Positions 20,860-31,489 of a stretch of DNA of 44,072 nt are shown piece after piece; within the stretch, counting starts at the first letter, position 1, and every line of letters starts with the position of its first letter. The notes under the pieces are model-generated. The model searched no databases. It was not told where the DNA came from and was given only the letters and a program-made list of their open reading frames with translations. A program made the translations under genes and the position numbers. The stretch comes from Gnetum montanum (Eukaryota > Streptophyta > Gnetopsida > Gnetales > Gnetaceae), in contig MNCI01034058.1 of NCBI GenBank assembly GCA_015680685.1, positions 453,601 to 497,672 of the forward strand. The letters run 5' to 3'.

Positions 20860-23720
20860 ATCCACATTGAGGATACCATGCCCAACATGGAAACATGCCT
20901 CCTATTTTGCAAAATCATTAGAATTACAAATATTTTGCTATTTTTGGTAATCCAAACCTACCTTTTTCAACCCCAGGTTCCCAAAACTTGGTGAGACATG
21001 AACAAAGATAAACACCATGGGTTTCAACACCGAGGTAGCAATGCCCAACATAGAAGAAGGAAGGTAACATCCATTATTATCCCCTAGCATTCATCTAGTG
21101 GAAGTTTGACCCTTGAGATGGGTCCACATAACCCAAAATCCCTCCAAGCATCTCTGGCCATCTTAGAACCCCATCAAACCTAGTCAAAACTAGTTAAAAC
21201 TATTCAAAATCTAGGATTTTGTGTTTTTAACACTAGGGGAGGCTTCTTCCATGATAAGCCTATCACCCTTAGCATGGATAGATGGGGGAAATAAAAAATG
21301 ACCTAAATCGATTATCTAATGACCATTTCTTAATGTTTAGTGATCCCTAGACCCTATCGAAACCCTCTAGAGATTTCGAAAGCTTAAAAATTGGTCAAAT
21401 ATGGTACAAAAATATAATATCTCTCTCATCCACAGTAGGGCCACCAAGCCCAACATAGAAAAAAGGTAGGAGATAGTATGAGGTACTTAGAAGCCTCCAA
21501 ACTATCAAATATTGACACCTACCATTGACCGTCAACACTAGTAACCTTGAAGGTTGACATGCATGGTTCATCGGTTATCGATTTGGCCTAGATCTAACTT
21601 TCTTTGTTGGGGGAGACCTCTTCCACATTGCACCTCACACCCTTAACATGGAAGAAATGGGGGAAAGCCTAAAATACCCTCGTAGCCTTCAAAACATCTA
21701 GATCTTAACCTTAGGCACTGATGGCCAACTGTAGCAACCCTGTGAACACTCATGCATAGTCAGATTAACCATAAAAATATAAATAGTCATTTCCCAAAAT
21801 TTTCCATGTTGAGCATGAAATCCCTATTGTGAAAAAAGTTGGGAAAGATCAAAAAAATATCTAATGGCCCTTTAAATAATCAAAATTCAACATTAGCTAT
21901 TAGCAATCGATGCCAGCAACCTTAGAAGCCTGCATGCATGACCAAAAGTGATCACAAATGGCCAAAACAATTTCCCTCTAATGTTCCATGCTAAGCATGA
22001 AATACCTAGTGTGGAAAAATAGGAGTAACATCAAAAAACACCCATAAACCTTCAAAACCATGAAATTTTAACACCTGGAATTGATAAACATCACTAGAAA
22101 ACTTAGGGGCCTACATGCATGGCCAAAAATGATGCAAAAAGATGAAAATATGTTTTCCATATTTTCCCACACTAACCATACCATCCCTAATGTGGAAAAA
22201 TAGGGGAAGCTCAAAAACCATCTATAAAACTTCCAAACTAATTAGTTTTGACTTTAAACCCTAGTCCTCAACCCTAACATGCTCAAAAGCACACATGCAT
22301 GGTCGATTGAAGTTAAAACTGGGATAGATTTGAGTTTTATGATGTTTCCACACTAGGGATTCTCCATCCATGCTACCTAGTATGAAAATTAAGGAGGAGA
22401 CTGATTTGAAATATATAAATACCTTAGAACAACATTAACTAAACTTGCATGCACTCTAGGACCTTGCTAACATCCTCTAGAGCCTTCAAACTTTAAGAGA
22501 TTGATGTCAAAAGGTCAAAAAATGATTCTCCCTAGTTTTTCATGCTACAAATCCCATTCAAAATTTGGAAAAAGGAGTTAACCCCAAAAAATTCTTAGAA
22601 ATACCAAAAATTACCAAAACTTAACATGGAACCTTGGTCTTCAACCCCAGTAGCCCTGAAGGTTGACATGCACAATTGATTAAGGTTAAAATTGATCTAG
22701 ATCTAAGATGCATGGTTCTTCCATGATAAGGATGCCTTTTTCCATGGTGATGAAAGTCTCCCTAGTGTGGAAATGCAAGGAATGAATTTTTTGGAGATCC
22801 TACACACCTCAGAATAACATTAAATGATCTTTCATGCACTCTAGAACCCTAGCAGTAGCCCTTAGAGCCCTTAAACTTCACAAAATTTGTCCCAAGTGGG
22901 CGAAAAGTGGTTGCCCCTAGGTTTCCACATTTAACTCTCCATCCCCAATGTGGAAAAATGGAGGGCAGCTAAAAAAACCACTTAGGGCTGCTCAAAACTG
23001 CTAAATTTAACATTGATTCATAGCCCTTAGTCTTAGCAACTCTAAAAGGTAACATGCATGGTCAATTAGGACTTGAATTGGCCTAGACCTAAGATTCTTA
23101 TTTCATCCATGCTAGAGTAACTTCTCCAGCATGGAAATAGAAGGGGAAGATCTTAATTACTCTTAAACATCCTTAAAGCATTCCTGAAGTTAGCCAAAAA
23201 CTTGCAGAACTAAAATCTACAGCCCTAGGGGCCTAGAAATGTAGTCAAAATGCCCCTAAACTACTCTAAACTCATAAAAAAAGTGTCCTCCTATTTTTCC
23301 ATGTTGAGGATACTGTGCTCAACATGGAAGAAATAGGGAAGCCATTTCGACATGTGTTAGCACTCAAAATTAACTCAAATTACCTAAAAATGAAGCCAAA
23401 GGATGCACAACCTCCAGATCTAGGTTCCAGCTACTTATTTAATCTTATTTGACTCTATTTGGGCTAAGGTTTTGGTTTTTCATAATGGGAACCCTTTCTT
23501 CCATGCTAGCTTGTGTGGAAACAAGGGGGGAAGGCTCTAAAACTTGGTTTTTGGGCTTTACAGACCTCCAGACTACTTACTTTTGATAGATCTAATCCTA
23601 TGCTACATTGGGAAGGTCCAAGAACCTTAATTTTGGACCTCTGAGCACCACAAAACCTATTTTCCTTGGTTTCTATGTTGAGGGTCTTTGTTTCCATGGT
23701 GAGCCCAATGTGGAAGGCTT
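20860..23720 (+). repeat. About 188-bp tandem array with a hairpin motif, about 16 units
   Basis: A motif built from TTCCATGTTGAGG and its near-complement CAACATGGAA, followed by a short G run, recurs near 20870, 21030, 21240, 21435, 21615, 21800, 21980, 22160, 22350, 22530, 22720, 22920, 23105, 23295, 23490 and 23685. Spacing is about 170-200 bp. Between hairpins, units share 'catgcatggtc', 'agcaacc', 'ccttcaaa' and 'tcaaaaa'. The clearest hairpin is 23298-23331 (ccatgttgag...ctcaacatgg). No ORF is conserved across units. The period is close to nucleosome repeat length. Confidence 0.75.
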
Positions 23721-24061
23721 AAAATAGTTGCTTTTTGAATCCAAATAGCCCATAAGAAACTTGATTGATGGCAACACTCATCTAATAGCCTTGTAGCCTC
23801 AAAACATGGCTCACTAAGGCCTAAAAATGGTGAAAACTAATCATTTTTAACCTATATATCCTATTTTTCTTTATTTTTGCCTATTTACATAATGTTTTTG
23901 ACTTGTATGTGGAATTTTATTACATTGTTGATATTGTTGACTTTCTATGGCATTTATACAACCATATGTGTTCTTTATTTACTTGTTTTTGGCCTTTACA
24001 TGGTATCAAATACTAGGGCTTGGCCTTCCCTAACCACCATTTAACACCATGTGACCATGGC

Positions 24062-24150
24062 CCACTAAGGCCTTAAAATAGCATCATAGTTCGCTAAGAC
24101 TCTAAACTAGCAGCATGGCCTACTAAGGCCTAAAACTAGAAAATTGTAGC
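24062..24150 (+). repeat. 29-bp minisatellite, array C2
   Basis: Three units starting CTAAGG/CTAAGA near 24064, 24094 and 24123, for example CTAAGACTCTAAACTAGCAG. Same family as array C1. It lies at the other end of the spacer, about 540 bp before the RT similarity begins. Confidence 0.8.
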
Positions 24151-24689
24151 ATTTATTGACCATTATTAACCTTATTTCTTATGTCTCCCTTGGTTTAACC
24201 TTTACTTAACCTTTGTTGGCCTTTATTGCACTTTGTTAAATTGTCCTTACCTGATTGATAACCTTGGATGGCATTGATTACATTAGATTTGCATGTGCTT
24301 GCATAATTTTATAGAATTTTAGCATTATTTATTTATTTTTACCCAAGTTCCACTTAATATGCTATTGATTAAGATGTAGGGTAAAAGTATGAATACCTAG
24401 GAGTAAATCAGTTTGCCTTTGTGTGTACATGGACCTCACAGTGATGTTGAATGGTGTATCAACCATAATTGCCTAGATCTTGAGCTTGAGAGTCTTGTAG
24501 ACCACATAGCCTCAATAGAGAAACCTATAGAGTGTCTTGAAAACATATTTAAAACCCTTAAGTTAGAAGTATGAGACATAATCAATGACTTTCTAGTTGA
24601 GATTCCTATCACAGCATACAACAGTCAGGAGAAAATCCTTAAACTAAGTTCCTTACTAGAGCCTTAATGTGCTCAAGACATTACCAATG

Positions 24690-25560
24690 TCTTACAAAGA
24701 AACATTGAAACATTTTCTTGGTCATATGAAGATACACCAGGCTTAGAACCATGCCTATTCTAGCACAACATCATACTTGATTCTAGCATTAGACTAGTTA
24801 TGGAAAAATTATGCAAGATTAGATCAAATTTGGCCTTGGTAGTTCATGATGAAATATCAAAGCTCTACCAAGTAGCTTTCATTAGGGTTGTTGGTTATGT
24901 AGAATGGGTATCTAACATAGTGGTAATCCTTAAGAAAAATGGGAGTATTTGTATTTACATCAATTTTTGAGACCTAAATAAAGCGACTATCAAGGATGAC
25001 TTCCCTTTGCCTAGTATTGATCAACTTATTGATACTACGACCAAACATGCCTTGTTGTCCTTTATGAATGGATTCTTGGGGTATAAACAAATTAGGATCA
25101 ACCCAAAGCACCAACTTAGCATGACCTTTATGACTCCATGGGGTACCTTTTGTTATACCATGATGTCCTTTGACCTTAAGAATTCTGGGCTGACCTATCA
25201 ATGAGCCATGACCTATATATTCAATGATTACATGTTGGGTTTGCTTAATGATTACATAGATGACATAGCCATTAAATCCAAGATGGTCAATGATCATGCT
25301 AATGACCTAGCTCTTGTGCTTAAAAAATTCCTTAAGTAGGAGCTTAGGCTCAATCCTAAGAAATGCATCTTCAATGTTAAGATTGGAAAGATGCTTGGCT
25401 TTGTAGTCTGCAAAGCAAGGATGCACGTTGATCTTGATAAGATTACTATCATATCCACATTAGTAGTTCCTACTAAAATTAAAGAACTCTAGGAATTACA
25501 AGGTAGATTATAGTTTATTCATGGTGTTTATTACTAGGCTTACAAATAAGTTACAACCCA
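24690..25560 (+). pseudogene. Element C: reverse transcriptase (Tat-type), broken
   Basis: In one main frame with a few stops it reads ETFSWSYEDTPGLEP (24706-24750; family 'FAWSYxDMPGLDP'), WVSNIVVILKKNGSICI, DLNKATIKDDFPLPSIDQLI (24970-25030), SFMNGFLGYKQI, FMTPWGTFCYTMMSFDLKN and LNDYIDDIAIKS. The YIDD active site near 25250 is intact. LRLNPKKCIFNVKIGKMLGF and a 'GRL..F' thumb follow. Stops at 24968-24970 and 25202-25204 are TGA where relatives have Arg (CGA), so they are CpG C-to-T changes. This enzyme would have synthesised the element cDNA. Confidence 0.92.
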
Positions 25561-25639
25561 TGCAATGCTTGCTTAAGAAAGGAGTTCACTATGGATGAAT
25601 TGTTTAATGCCAAGAGGCCTTTGAAAACCTTAAGTGACA

Positions 25640-25976
25640 ATTAACACAACTACTATTAGTCTATCCTCTATAAGAGGGTAAACCATTTTACATTTATCTT
25701 GCCATCTCTGATGCATCCATTGCCTCTCTACTCTATCAAAAACATGATGATGAAGCAGAAATGCTTGTATACTATCTTAGTGATGTGTTAGTTTCTCACA
25801 AGACTTGATACACTGAGGTGGAGAAGTATTTTCTAGATCTAGTATTCTCTTTGAAGAAATGGAGATACTACCTCTTTAGAAGCCAAGTCAACATCATTTT
25901 CAAGGACAACATACTTAGAGCCATAACAACCAACATTTATGAAAGTAGTTGTATAGCCTAATGGAAAGCCATAACC
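25640..25976 (+). pseudogene. Element C: RNase H (retroviral-type in gypsy pol)
   Basis: The frame reads LAISDASIASLLYQK (25700-25745), with the first catalytic Asp in SDAS. VYYLSDVLVSHKT, YTEVEKYFLDLVFSLKKWRYYL (with the Glu of 'xExE') and VNIIFKDN follow near 25895. This matches 'LYLAVSxxAVSAVLVRE...YxSxxLxxAExRYxxxExxxLALVxxxRKLRxYF'. It degraded the RNA strand after first-strand synthesis. A stop lies in 'HKT*YTEVE'. Confidence 0.85.
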
Positions 25977-26530
25977 ATGGAGTTTGACCTCCATTACATC
26001 TCTCAATCCTTAACAAAAGGTCAAGATATAGTTGTACAACTCATGGTTTTACCTGTTGATGACCAAGCAACCATAGATCCTAAATTCCTTGATGAACACA
26101 TTAATGTAGTTAGCCAAGTGCCTAAGGATTATGAGGTAGTCATGAACTTTGACAAAGATTCAACTACCCACAAGACTAGTGCTACTACCATTGTAACATT
26201 CCCATTTGATGAGATTCAATCCTTCACCTATTGTTTTGAGTTTCCCTATACTAACAACATAGCAAATTATGAGGGTTTAATCATAGGGATGATGGTAGCT
26301 TCTGACCTATGAATTAGACGCCTAGCCATTAAAGGTGATTCACAACTCATGGTTAATGAAGTAACCAAATTCTATGCATGCAAAACTAAGCACTTACAAT
26401 CTTATTGTAACCTAGGGAAGGAATTGTTAGAATAATTCATAGATGTTGATATCCAACACATACCTTGAGAAAAAAACACCATAGCTAATTCAACTGCAAC
26501 ATTAGCCCTTAGTGTGACCCTAGATGTGTT
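25977..26530 (+). pseudogene. Element C: second, archaeal-type RNase H domain (RVT_3)
   Basis: It begins in an open ORF from 25977 (MEFDLHYISQ, the 'xEYDIxYxPRxAIKGQ' spacer) and contains VVMNFDKDST ('LYFDGSxS', first Asp). CFEFPYTNNIANYEGLIIGM follows ('NNxAEYEALxxGL', Glu), after the stop come KGDSQLMVNEV ('GDSxLVxxQ', Asp) and a final 'IPxxKNTIANSTATLA' block. A duplicated RNase H between RNase H and integrase is characteristic of the Tat clade. The catalytic positions D, E and D are all recognisable, so it decayed late or slowly. Confidence 0.85.
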
Positions 26531-26769
26531 TAGTAAGTTGCCCACCTTAATTATGGACTATTCTACTTCCATCACATAAAACATTGAGGATACTTTTGTG
26601 GCCATCATTCAAACTACTCCTTGCAAGGACTTGTACGACAATATCAAATTTTACCTTATGGATGGTGAATCTAAATAAGGCTTGACTACTACTTAGAAGG
26701 ACATCATATGCAAGTGATTGAAATAGTATGTCATCATAGGTGATAACACATAATGTCAAAAATCTTATG

Positions 26770-27189
26770 ATGACATACTCCTAAAGTGCTTAGGTAACAT
26801 CAAAGTCAAAACAATCCTAGAGGAGGTTCACAAGGGTGTTTGTGGAGGACATATAGGACCAAGATTTATGGCCACTAAGATTATATGGTTAGGCTATTAC
26901 TAGCCCCATATAGAAAATGACTACCTGCAAAAGGTTAAGCAGTGTGACACATGCCAATGATATAGCAACTTGATACATGTATCACCAAATGAGCTACATA
27001 TCACTTAAATAACATGGTTGTTTCAATGATGGGGGCTGGATATCATTGAAACCATAACACTTAAGTCTTCTATATGGCATAGCTTCATCATCACTGCAAC
27101 TAAATACTTTATGAAGTGGTTGAGGCTATTCTCCTAAGGAAGACTACATTTAAACAAGTCTATAAATTCATCCAAGATAACATCATAGC
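26770..27189 (+). pseudogene. Element C: integrase, N-terminal half
   Basis: It carries the HHCC zinc-binding region (VHKGVCGGHIGPRFMATKII..GYY, KQCDTCQ; 26830-26960). The catalytic core opening WGLDIIETITLKSS comes next, with the first Asp of DDE in LDII near 27035. The reading then becomes decayed, with a frameshift in the 'KWxEAIPLR' segment, and ends in KFIQDNIIA at 27189. There a 572-bp insertion separates it from its continuation at 27762. Stops include TAG for Trp in 'GYY*PH'. Confidence 0.87.
27185..27189 (+). repeat. Solo-LTR target duplication, left copy (ATAGC)
   Basis: ATAGC at 27185-27189 is repeated exactly at 27762-27766. Deleting the insertion plus one copy gives a continuous integrase frame (FIQDNIIA joined to EFGIP). 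Confidence 0.9.
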
Positions 27190-27761
27190 TATGATATCCT
27201 ATCCCTAGATGTCATGGAAAACATCAAATATATGATATATTAGACATTATTCGTAAGAAGAAAATATACCAAATGCAAACTATATGTGATATTTGACATT
27301 ATGTATAGAGGAAATAATAGGAAAGTGTGGAAAGAGAAAGAAAAGAATGCTTTATTGATATGAAATAAGGTATCTGAATCATGCTCTAGGAGTGTTCCTT
27401 GGGGATTTCTCCCTTTGGCATCTATCCCTTAGAGGCAATCCAACACTACCACCATAGTTCGGCCTATAACCTAGCTAGAAGGAATGGCTAGTCCACTTCA
27501 TATCCTGCTTCACCTGGCTTGCATGAATTGCCTGTATTGGCTTTGCTACTCCATGTTGGCATGATGTCTAACCCTGGGTATAAATTCCTTAGGTCAAATC
27601 CCTAAAGATTACCTTAACAGACACATCTATTAGTACAACATGCCCTTTCAGGTCTTAATCACAGCTACCCTTTTAGGTCTTGTTAAGATGACAATAACAC
27701 TTGTTATGAAGAGACACATCTTCATTAGGTAACATCATCATTTGGGAATGGGGATGTGACA
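27190..27761. mobile_element. 572-bp solo-LTR-like insertion inside the C integrase
   Basis: It is bounded by an exact 5-bp duplication (ATAGC) and interrupts the integrase ORF without deleting a base. The right end GGATGTGACA is a near inverted complement of the left end TATGATATCC (7 of 10 positions pair when compared with TGTCACATCC), which suggests a decayed TGTCAC..GTGACA LTR. There is no coding content, so recombination between two LTRs is the simplest origin. A TATAAAT lies at 27579-27585. A short non-autonomous DNA transposon is the alternative. Orientation is not known. Confidence 0.7.
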
Positions 27762-28440
27762 ATAGCCGAGTTTGGCATACCCATGATCATACTTATAGAC
27801 AATGGACCACAATTTAGTAGCCATGAAATGAAATATTTCTATCACAACTTAGGTATTAAGCATTCTTTCTCATTGTCCTATTACCCTCAAGCCAATGGGC
27901 AAGTAGAAGTAAGAAACAAGGCCATCATCAGCTTGCTTAAGAAGATGCTCAATAATAGCAAGTGCAAGTGGCATGAGTGGCTTGTTCATGCATTGTAAGC
28001 ATACAAAACAACCTATCGCATGATAACTAGCATGACCCCTTATAGCCTTGTTTATGGTTCTGAAGCTATTTTACCTCTTGAATTGCATGTGCTCTCAATT
28101 CGAGTAGCCTTGATCAACTTCATCAATGATAAGTATAATAAGGAATTGCAAATGGCAATCCTAGATTCAGTGGAGGAGTAGTGTATGCAAGCGCTTGCTC
28201 ACATTGAGCACTACTAAGAGAGGAAAAAGTGGTAGCATCACCATGACTTGACCATGTGCAAGATCAAGGAGGAGGACCTTGTCCTCAAGGTCATCTATGA
28301 GCATGTGGAAAAATTCTCAGCCAAATAGGAATGACCTTTCCTTATCATTAGAGTCTATTGAAATAGAGCATTAAGAATAGCTGACATGAATGAGAATGAG
28401 CTGGCCAATATGGTCAATCATTCCTATCTAAAATCATACT
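27762..28440 (+). pseudogene. Element C: integrase, C-terminal half
   Basis: It resumes with AEFGIPMIILIDNGPQFSS (second catalytic Asp in IDNG). LSYYPQANGQVEVRNK follows near 27875-27920, with the catalytic Glu, then KWHEWLVHAL and, after a stop, AYKTTYRM..TPYSLVYGSEAILPLEL (28000-28085). Next is the C-terminal 'xxGDLVLKxI...K..xxWxGPFxI' analogue (EEDLVLKVI, near 28270) ending around NHSYLKSYYM (28440). DDE residues are intact in both halves, while at least six stops break the frame. Confidence 0.9.
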
Positions 28441-28698
28441 ACATGTAGTCGATGATTGTTAATAAGAGAGCCTATTTTTTATGGTTTTCCATGACATTAA
28501 AATAGTAACATGGCTTTCTAGGGCCTTAAACTAGTACCATGGCCCACCATAGCTTTAAACTAGCAAATTTGATAACCTGGACTACCTAATTCTCATGTCA
28601 CTTGTATGCATTGTAGCATTATAACATGCAATGGTGTTTTGTATTTTTTGTCAATGCCTCTTGGGTCAATCCTCTAGATACCAACAAATAAAGACCAT
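28441..28698 (+). other. Element C 3' untranslated region
   Basis: No coding match. It contains 29-bp array C3 (28490-28567). The last 70 bases ('tgttttgtattttttgtcaatgcctctt...') are recognisably similar to the reverse complement of 38242-38310 in element E, at the same position just before the LTR. No good polypurine tract is visible before TGAAAC at 28699. Confidence 0.7.
28490..28567 (+). repeat. 29-bp minisatellite, array C3
   Basis: Three units near 28490, 28520 and 28549, for example GGGCCTTAAACTAGTACCAT. Same family as C1 and C2, placed between integrase and 3' LTR. Confidence 0.75.
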
Positions 28699-30298
28699 TG
28701 AAACAACACAAAAATGTGCATATTATAGCCAATCTTCATCACATAGCTTTCACGCCATGAAACCCAAAGCAAAACTTCATTGCAAATGTGAAAATTGTAA
28801 TCCACAATGGGCAATTTCACATGATTTATACTTTTGGGGCTGAAAATGATTCATAAGTGATCCAAGACTCATTCCCCAAGTGAAATAAGTCATCTAGTAA
28901 CTATATTTGGGCTTGGGAGCATCAAAAATGCCTTCTGGAATGCCAAAAAAAAAGGTGATTTGATGGTTTTTTTTTTTGGNAATAATTTTCTATGGTAGAA
29001 AGACATGCAATGGGGTAAATATCACTTGCCCCTAGCATAGAAGGGTGGGGGGTTATGGAAACATTTCCTCTTCAGTGTGGAGACCACATGTACAACTTGG
29101 AAACCTTCCCTCCTCAACATGGAAGTTTCCCCCTAGCATAAAGTCTTCACCCTCAACATGAAAAATTGCATCCCTCAACATGGAAAATTGCATCCCCCAA
29201 CGTGGACACCACAAAAGCCAAAATTCATCATTTCATGCACTTCAACATTAACTAGCCACTATAGCAAGCATGGTGGAGAGCTCAACATGGAAGATTCATC
29301 TCTAGCATGCAAGTTGTGTTTTGGTTACTATTTATAGTAAATGGAATAGCCATGGGGCAAAGCACCTACTATGTATAGTAACCTCCCAAATTTGGGCACC
29401 CATCTCACCTTAATTTGGTAGCCAATTTATAGCCATTTTATTGCCAATTTGTATTCTTTTTATAGTCATTTTGTAGCTAAATCATACCCATTTTTGCAAC
29501 CCCATTCATGTTCCAAAGAACCTATAAAAGCCAACCTCAAACACCATTTACAAGTTTAGTAATTTTGTCAAGGTTCCAAAATTTTTTAGATAGTTCAACA
29601 ATTTTTTCTCATGGTTGAACTCTTTAGCACTTGAATAAATTAAGCATACAAGCAATGTTCCAAGCACTAATTCCACACTTGGGGAATTTTCAGGAACTCA
29701 ATGGTTCTTGCAATCTTCCATGTTTTCATCCTCTTGAACCCCATAGTGGAAGCATAACCACCTAGAGATTTGTGGATTTTTGGCATCAACACTATACTTC
29801 TAGGATTTCCAAAACTAAACATGGAGAAATCTGGCATCCAAATTTTCCACTTTTCTCATATCCCTACAGTGATTCAACTTTCAGATATGAGGTTACAGTA
29901 ATTGAAAAAGGTTTGATAGCATTAGAAGTGGCTTGGTACCTAGATCATGGAGCAGATCACATTGGCTTGAATGGGCTTTGAACTCCTATATAAGTAAACC
30001 CCCTTTCTACTCATCTAGGCACCATTTGTACACATTTCTCTAACTTAATCTTTATTCTATCTCAATAAATTCTTAAGTTTTGAGCTTTGTGTTCAAAATA
30101 AATTTATTTTCTTTGCATTATTCAAATCATTTTTTATTTTCATGTTTTGCATTTTATAAGTCCTTGGTTGATCTACTGGACTAGCCAGGGCACCTCAAAT
30201 CCCATTTTTCTTATGAAGGCCTTGGGGATTTGTTGTTGAGAAACTTCTGCACCAAAGATCTCTGGTTTTTCTAGTGACTAAGATTTTCAATCAAAATA
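28699..30298 (+). repeat. Element C 3' LTR (1600 bp)
   Basis: It starts TGAAACAACACA and aligns with 11373-12228 over its first 1.1 kb, apart from about 190 bp (28850-29050) absent from the 5' copy. One N lies at 28980 after a T run. It has the AACATGGAA motif cluster (29090-29215), TATAAAAG at 29523 and TATATAA at 29987. It is followed directly by GTAGT (30299-30303), the target duplication. Confidence 0.88.
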
Positions 30299-30303
30299 GT
30301 AGT
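30299..30303 (+). repeat. Element C target site duplication, right copy (GTAGT)
   Basis: Matches 11368-11372. The Copia integrase of element B resumes on the minus strand from here. Confidence 0.85.
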
Positions 30304-30995
30304 TATGATGATCATACTCTAATATTAGTTGGGAAGTTATGCATGCTTTAGTAAGTACCTTGTCATATTTTGTATTATTCTATTCTTTCCTTTAGCTATT
30401 CCATTTGATTATAGGCTATATCCACATGTGATCTAATGAAAGATACCATTTTCTTTATAAAATTTTTCAAATTATTTATTTATAAAATCACCAACTTTGT
30501 CTAATCTAGTGACCTTAATTTTGATATTTCTGAAGTTTTCAATCAATTTGTAGAATGTTTTAAAGTATTTTATGGCTTCATCCTTTTTATTTAGATTGTA
30601 AGTCCAATTGTATCTTGTGTAGTCATCTACTATAACCATGAAATAATTTACCCCTCTTATTAAAAGAGTGGGCATTAGCCCAACAAGATCCATGTATAGA
30701 AGATCAAATGATTTCTTCTTCTTTATCATGTTATAGTTGTAATGGGAATTGGTTTACTTTCCTTATATGGAAGTCTCACATTTGTCTTGAGGAATATCTA
30801 AAATTTTTATCCCTGTAGCTTTTTCCTATTTCATCATTCTTTTTATTTTTTGATACAAAGTATAATCAAGCCTTCTATGCCCAGGTTTGGATTTACTAAA
30901 ATCCTCATTATCTTTTTACTTGATTTCATCTTTGTTTGGGATTTAATTGGCTTCTATTAGGAGTACACACTTTTCTTAAATAGTATGATTTTTTT
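30304..30995 (-). pseudogene. Element B: pre-integrase and integrase catalytic core
   Basis: Read on the minus strand, a decayed GAG_pre-integrase region lies at about 30995-30735 and still shows 'KTNVRLPYKESKPI'. An open stretch of 85 codons (30729-30472) follows: DLLYMDLVGLMPT, the first catalytic Asp; GVNYFMVIVDDYTRYNWTYNL; FKTFYKLIEN; and LDKVGDFINK, the second Asp region, 'RSDxGGEFxS' altered. Past the stop come 'KENGI', 'NGIAK', RTI-like and 'HAxLPNxYWS' remnants down to 30304, where element C interrupts. The family is Copia without doubt. Confidence 0.88.
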
Positions 30996-31199
30996 AATGT
31001 CTTTTCTTTCATTAAGATAGTCACATTTAAGGCAATATATTTGGTTATTCAAGGCTTTGATTTTCACAAATTCTTCACCATTAGATTTGTTAATAATGTA
31101 AAAATTGCTCTTAAAACTAATATTATTTCTTCCATTAGAGACTTTTCCAAAAGAGATGATAGGGTTGGAAAGATTAAGAACATAACATACATTGGAAAT

Positions 31200-31400
31200 A
31201 ATGACTTTTTATCCATTATTTAATATAACTACATAACCTCCTATTCCTTTTATGACTAAGTTTTTTCATATCTAATTTTAATGTTATCAAGACTTTGTTT
31301 GTTTTGTAATTTAGAAGATAATTTTTGTAAGGTGTCATGTGATTAGAGCACTCACTGTCTACAATCTAAGTATCTTGCTTTATTTTTGTAATTGAATTGA
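31200..31400 (-). pseudogene. Element B: Copia protease remnant
   Basis: The minus-strand frame reads IVDSECSNHMTPYKNYLLNY near 31375-31320, corresponding to the Copia protease/NTD 'WxxDSGCSxHMTGxxxxF' with the catalytic Gly changed to Glu. The preceding Trp codon is TAG. The downstream beta-strand pattern is too decayed to follow. The stretch 30996-31199 has no clear motif. Confidence 0.7.
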
Positions 31401-31489
31401 AGGCTACATAATTTCCTAGCTCTTCTTCTTGAGTATTATTTTAAGATGATGAGGGGGTATCTTGTTCTATTTGTGAAGTTTATCCATGT

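Larger units (their letters stand above)
17272..24685 (+). other. Element C non-coding spacer between protease and RT (about 7.4 kb)
   Basis: I found no retroelement or host protein motif on either strand. The spacer is a mosaic of tandem repeats: a 29-bp array (17643-17870), a roughly 153-bp repeat (18317-18780), a roughly 190-bp repeat (19100-19590), a roughly 188-bp hairpin array (20860-23720) and a second 29-bp array (24062-24150). The parts between are A-rich with many 'atagccat' words. Tat/Ogre elements are known for long, repeat-bearing untranslated regions and extra ORFs, but usually before gag or after integrase. Here the block sits inside pol. Confidence 0.75.
11373..30298 (+). mobile_element. 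Element C: Tat/Ogre-like Ty3/gypsy retrotransposon (about 19 kb)
   Basis: Direct repeats starting TGAAACAxCACA at 11373 and 28699 bound gag, protease, RT, RNase H, a second RNase H-like domain and integrase, all on the + strand. The second RNase H between RNase H and integrase is a known mark of the Tat clade. The size is large even for that clade, because about 7.4 kb of repetitive non-coding DNA lies between protease and RT and because a 572-bp solo-LTR-like insertion lies in the integrase. GTAGT target copies are on both sides. The 3' LTR ends in ..AAAATA rather than CA, which a C-to-T change could explain. Confidence 0.92.

Noticed and set aside
23298-23331. Hairpins in the 188-bp array considered as a CRISPR-like array or as miRNA precursors
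   Set aside because: Units diverge along their whole length with no constant repeat and unique spacer pattern, and the sequence is eukaryotic retroelement DNA. Stems are too short and degenerate to call a miRNA.
28631-28843. Open frame of 70 codons with several Cys (CKCENCNPQW-like), possible small zinc protein
   Set aside because: It crosses the boundary between the C 3' untranslated region and its 3' LTR. The corresponding bases in the 5' LTR (11380-11490) and in E do not keep the frame, so it is a chance frame.
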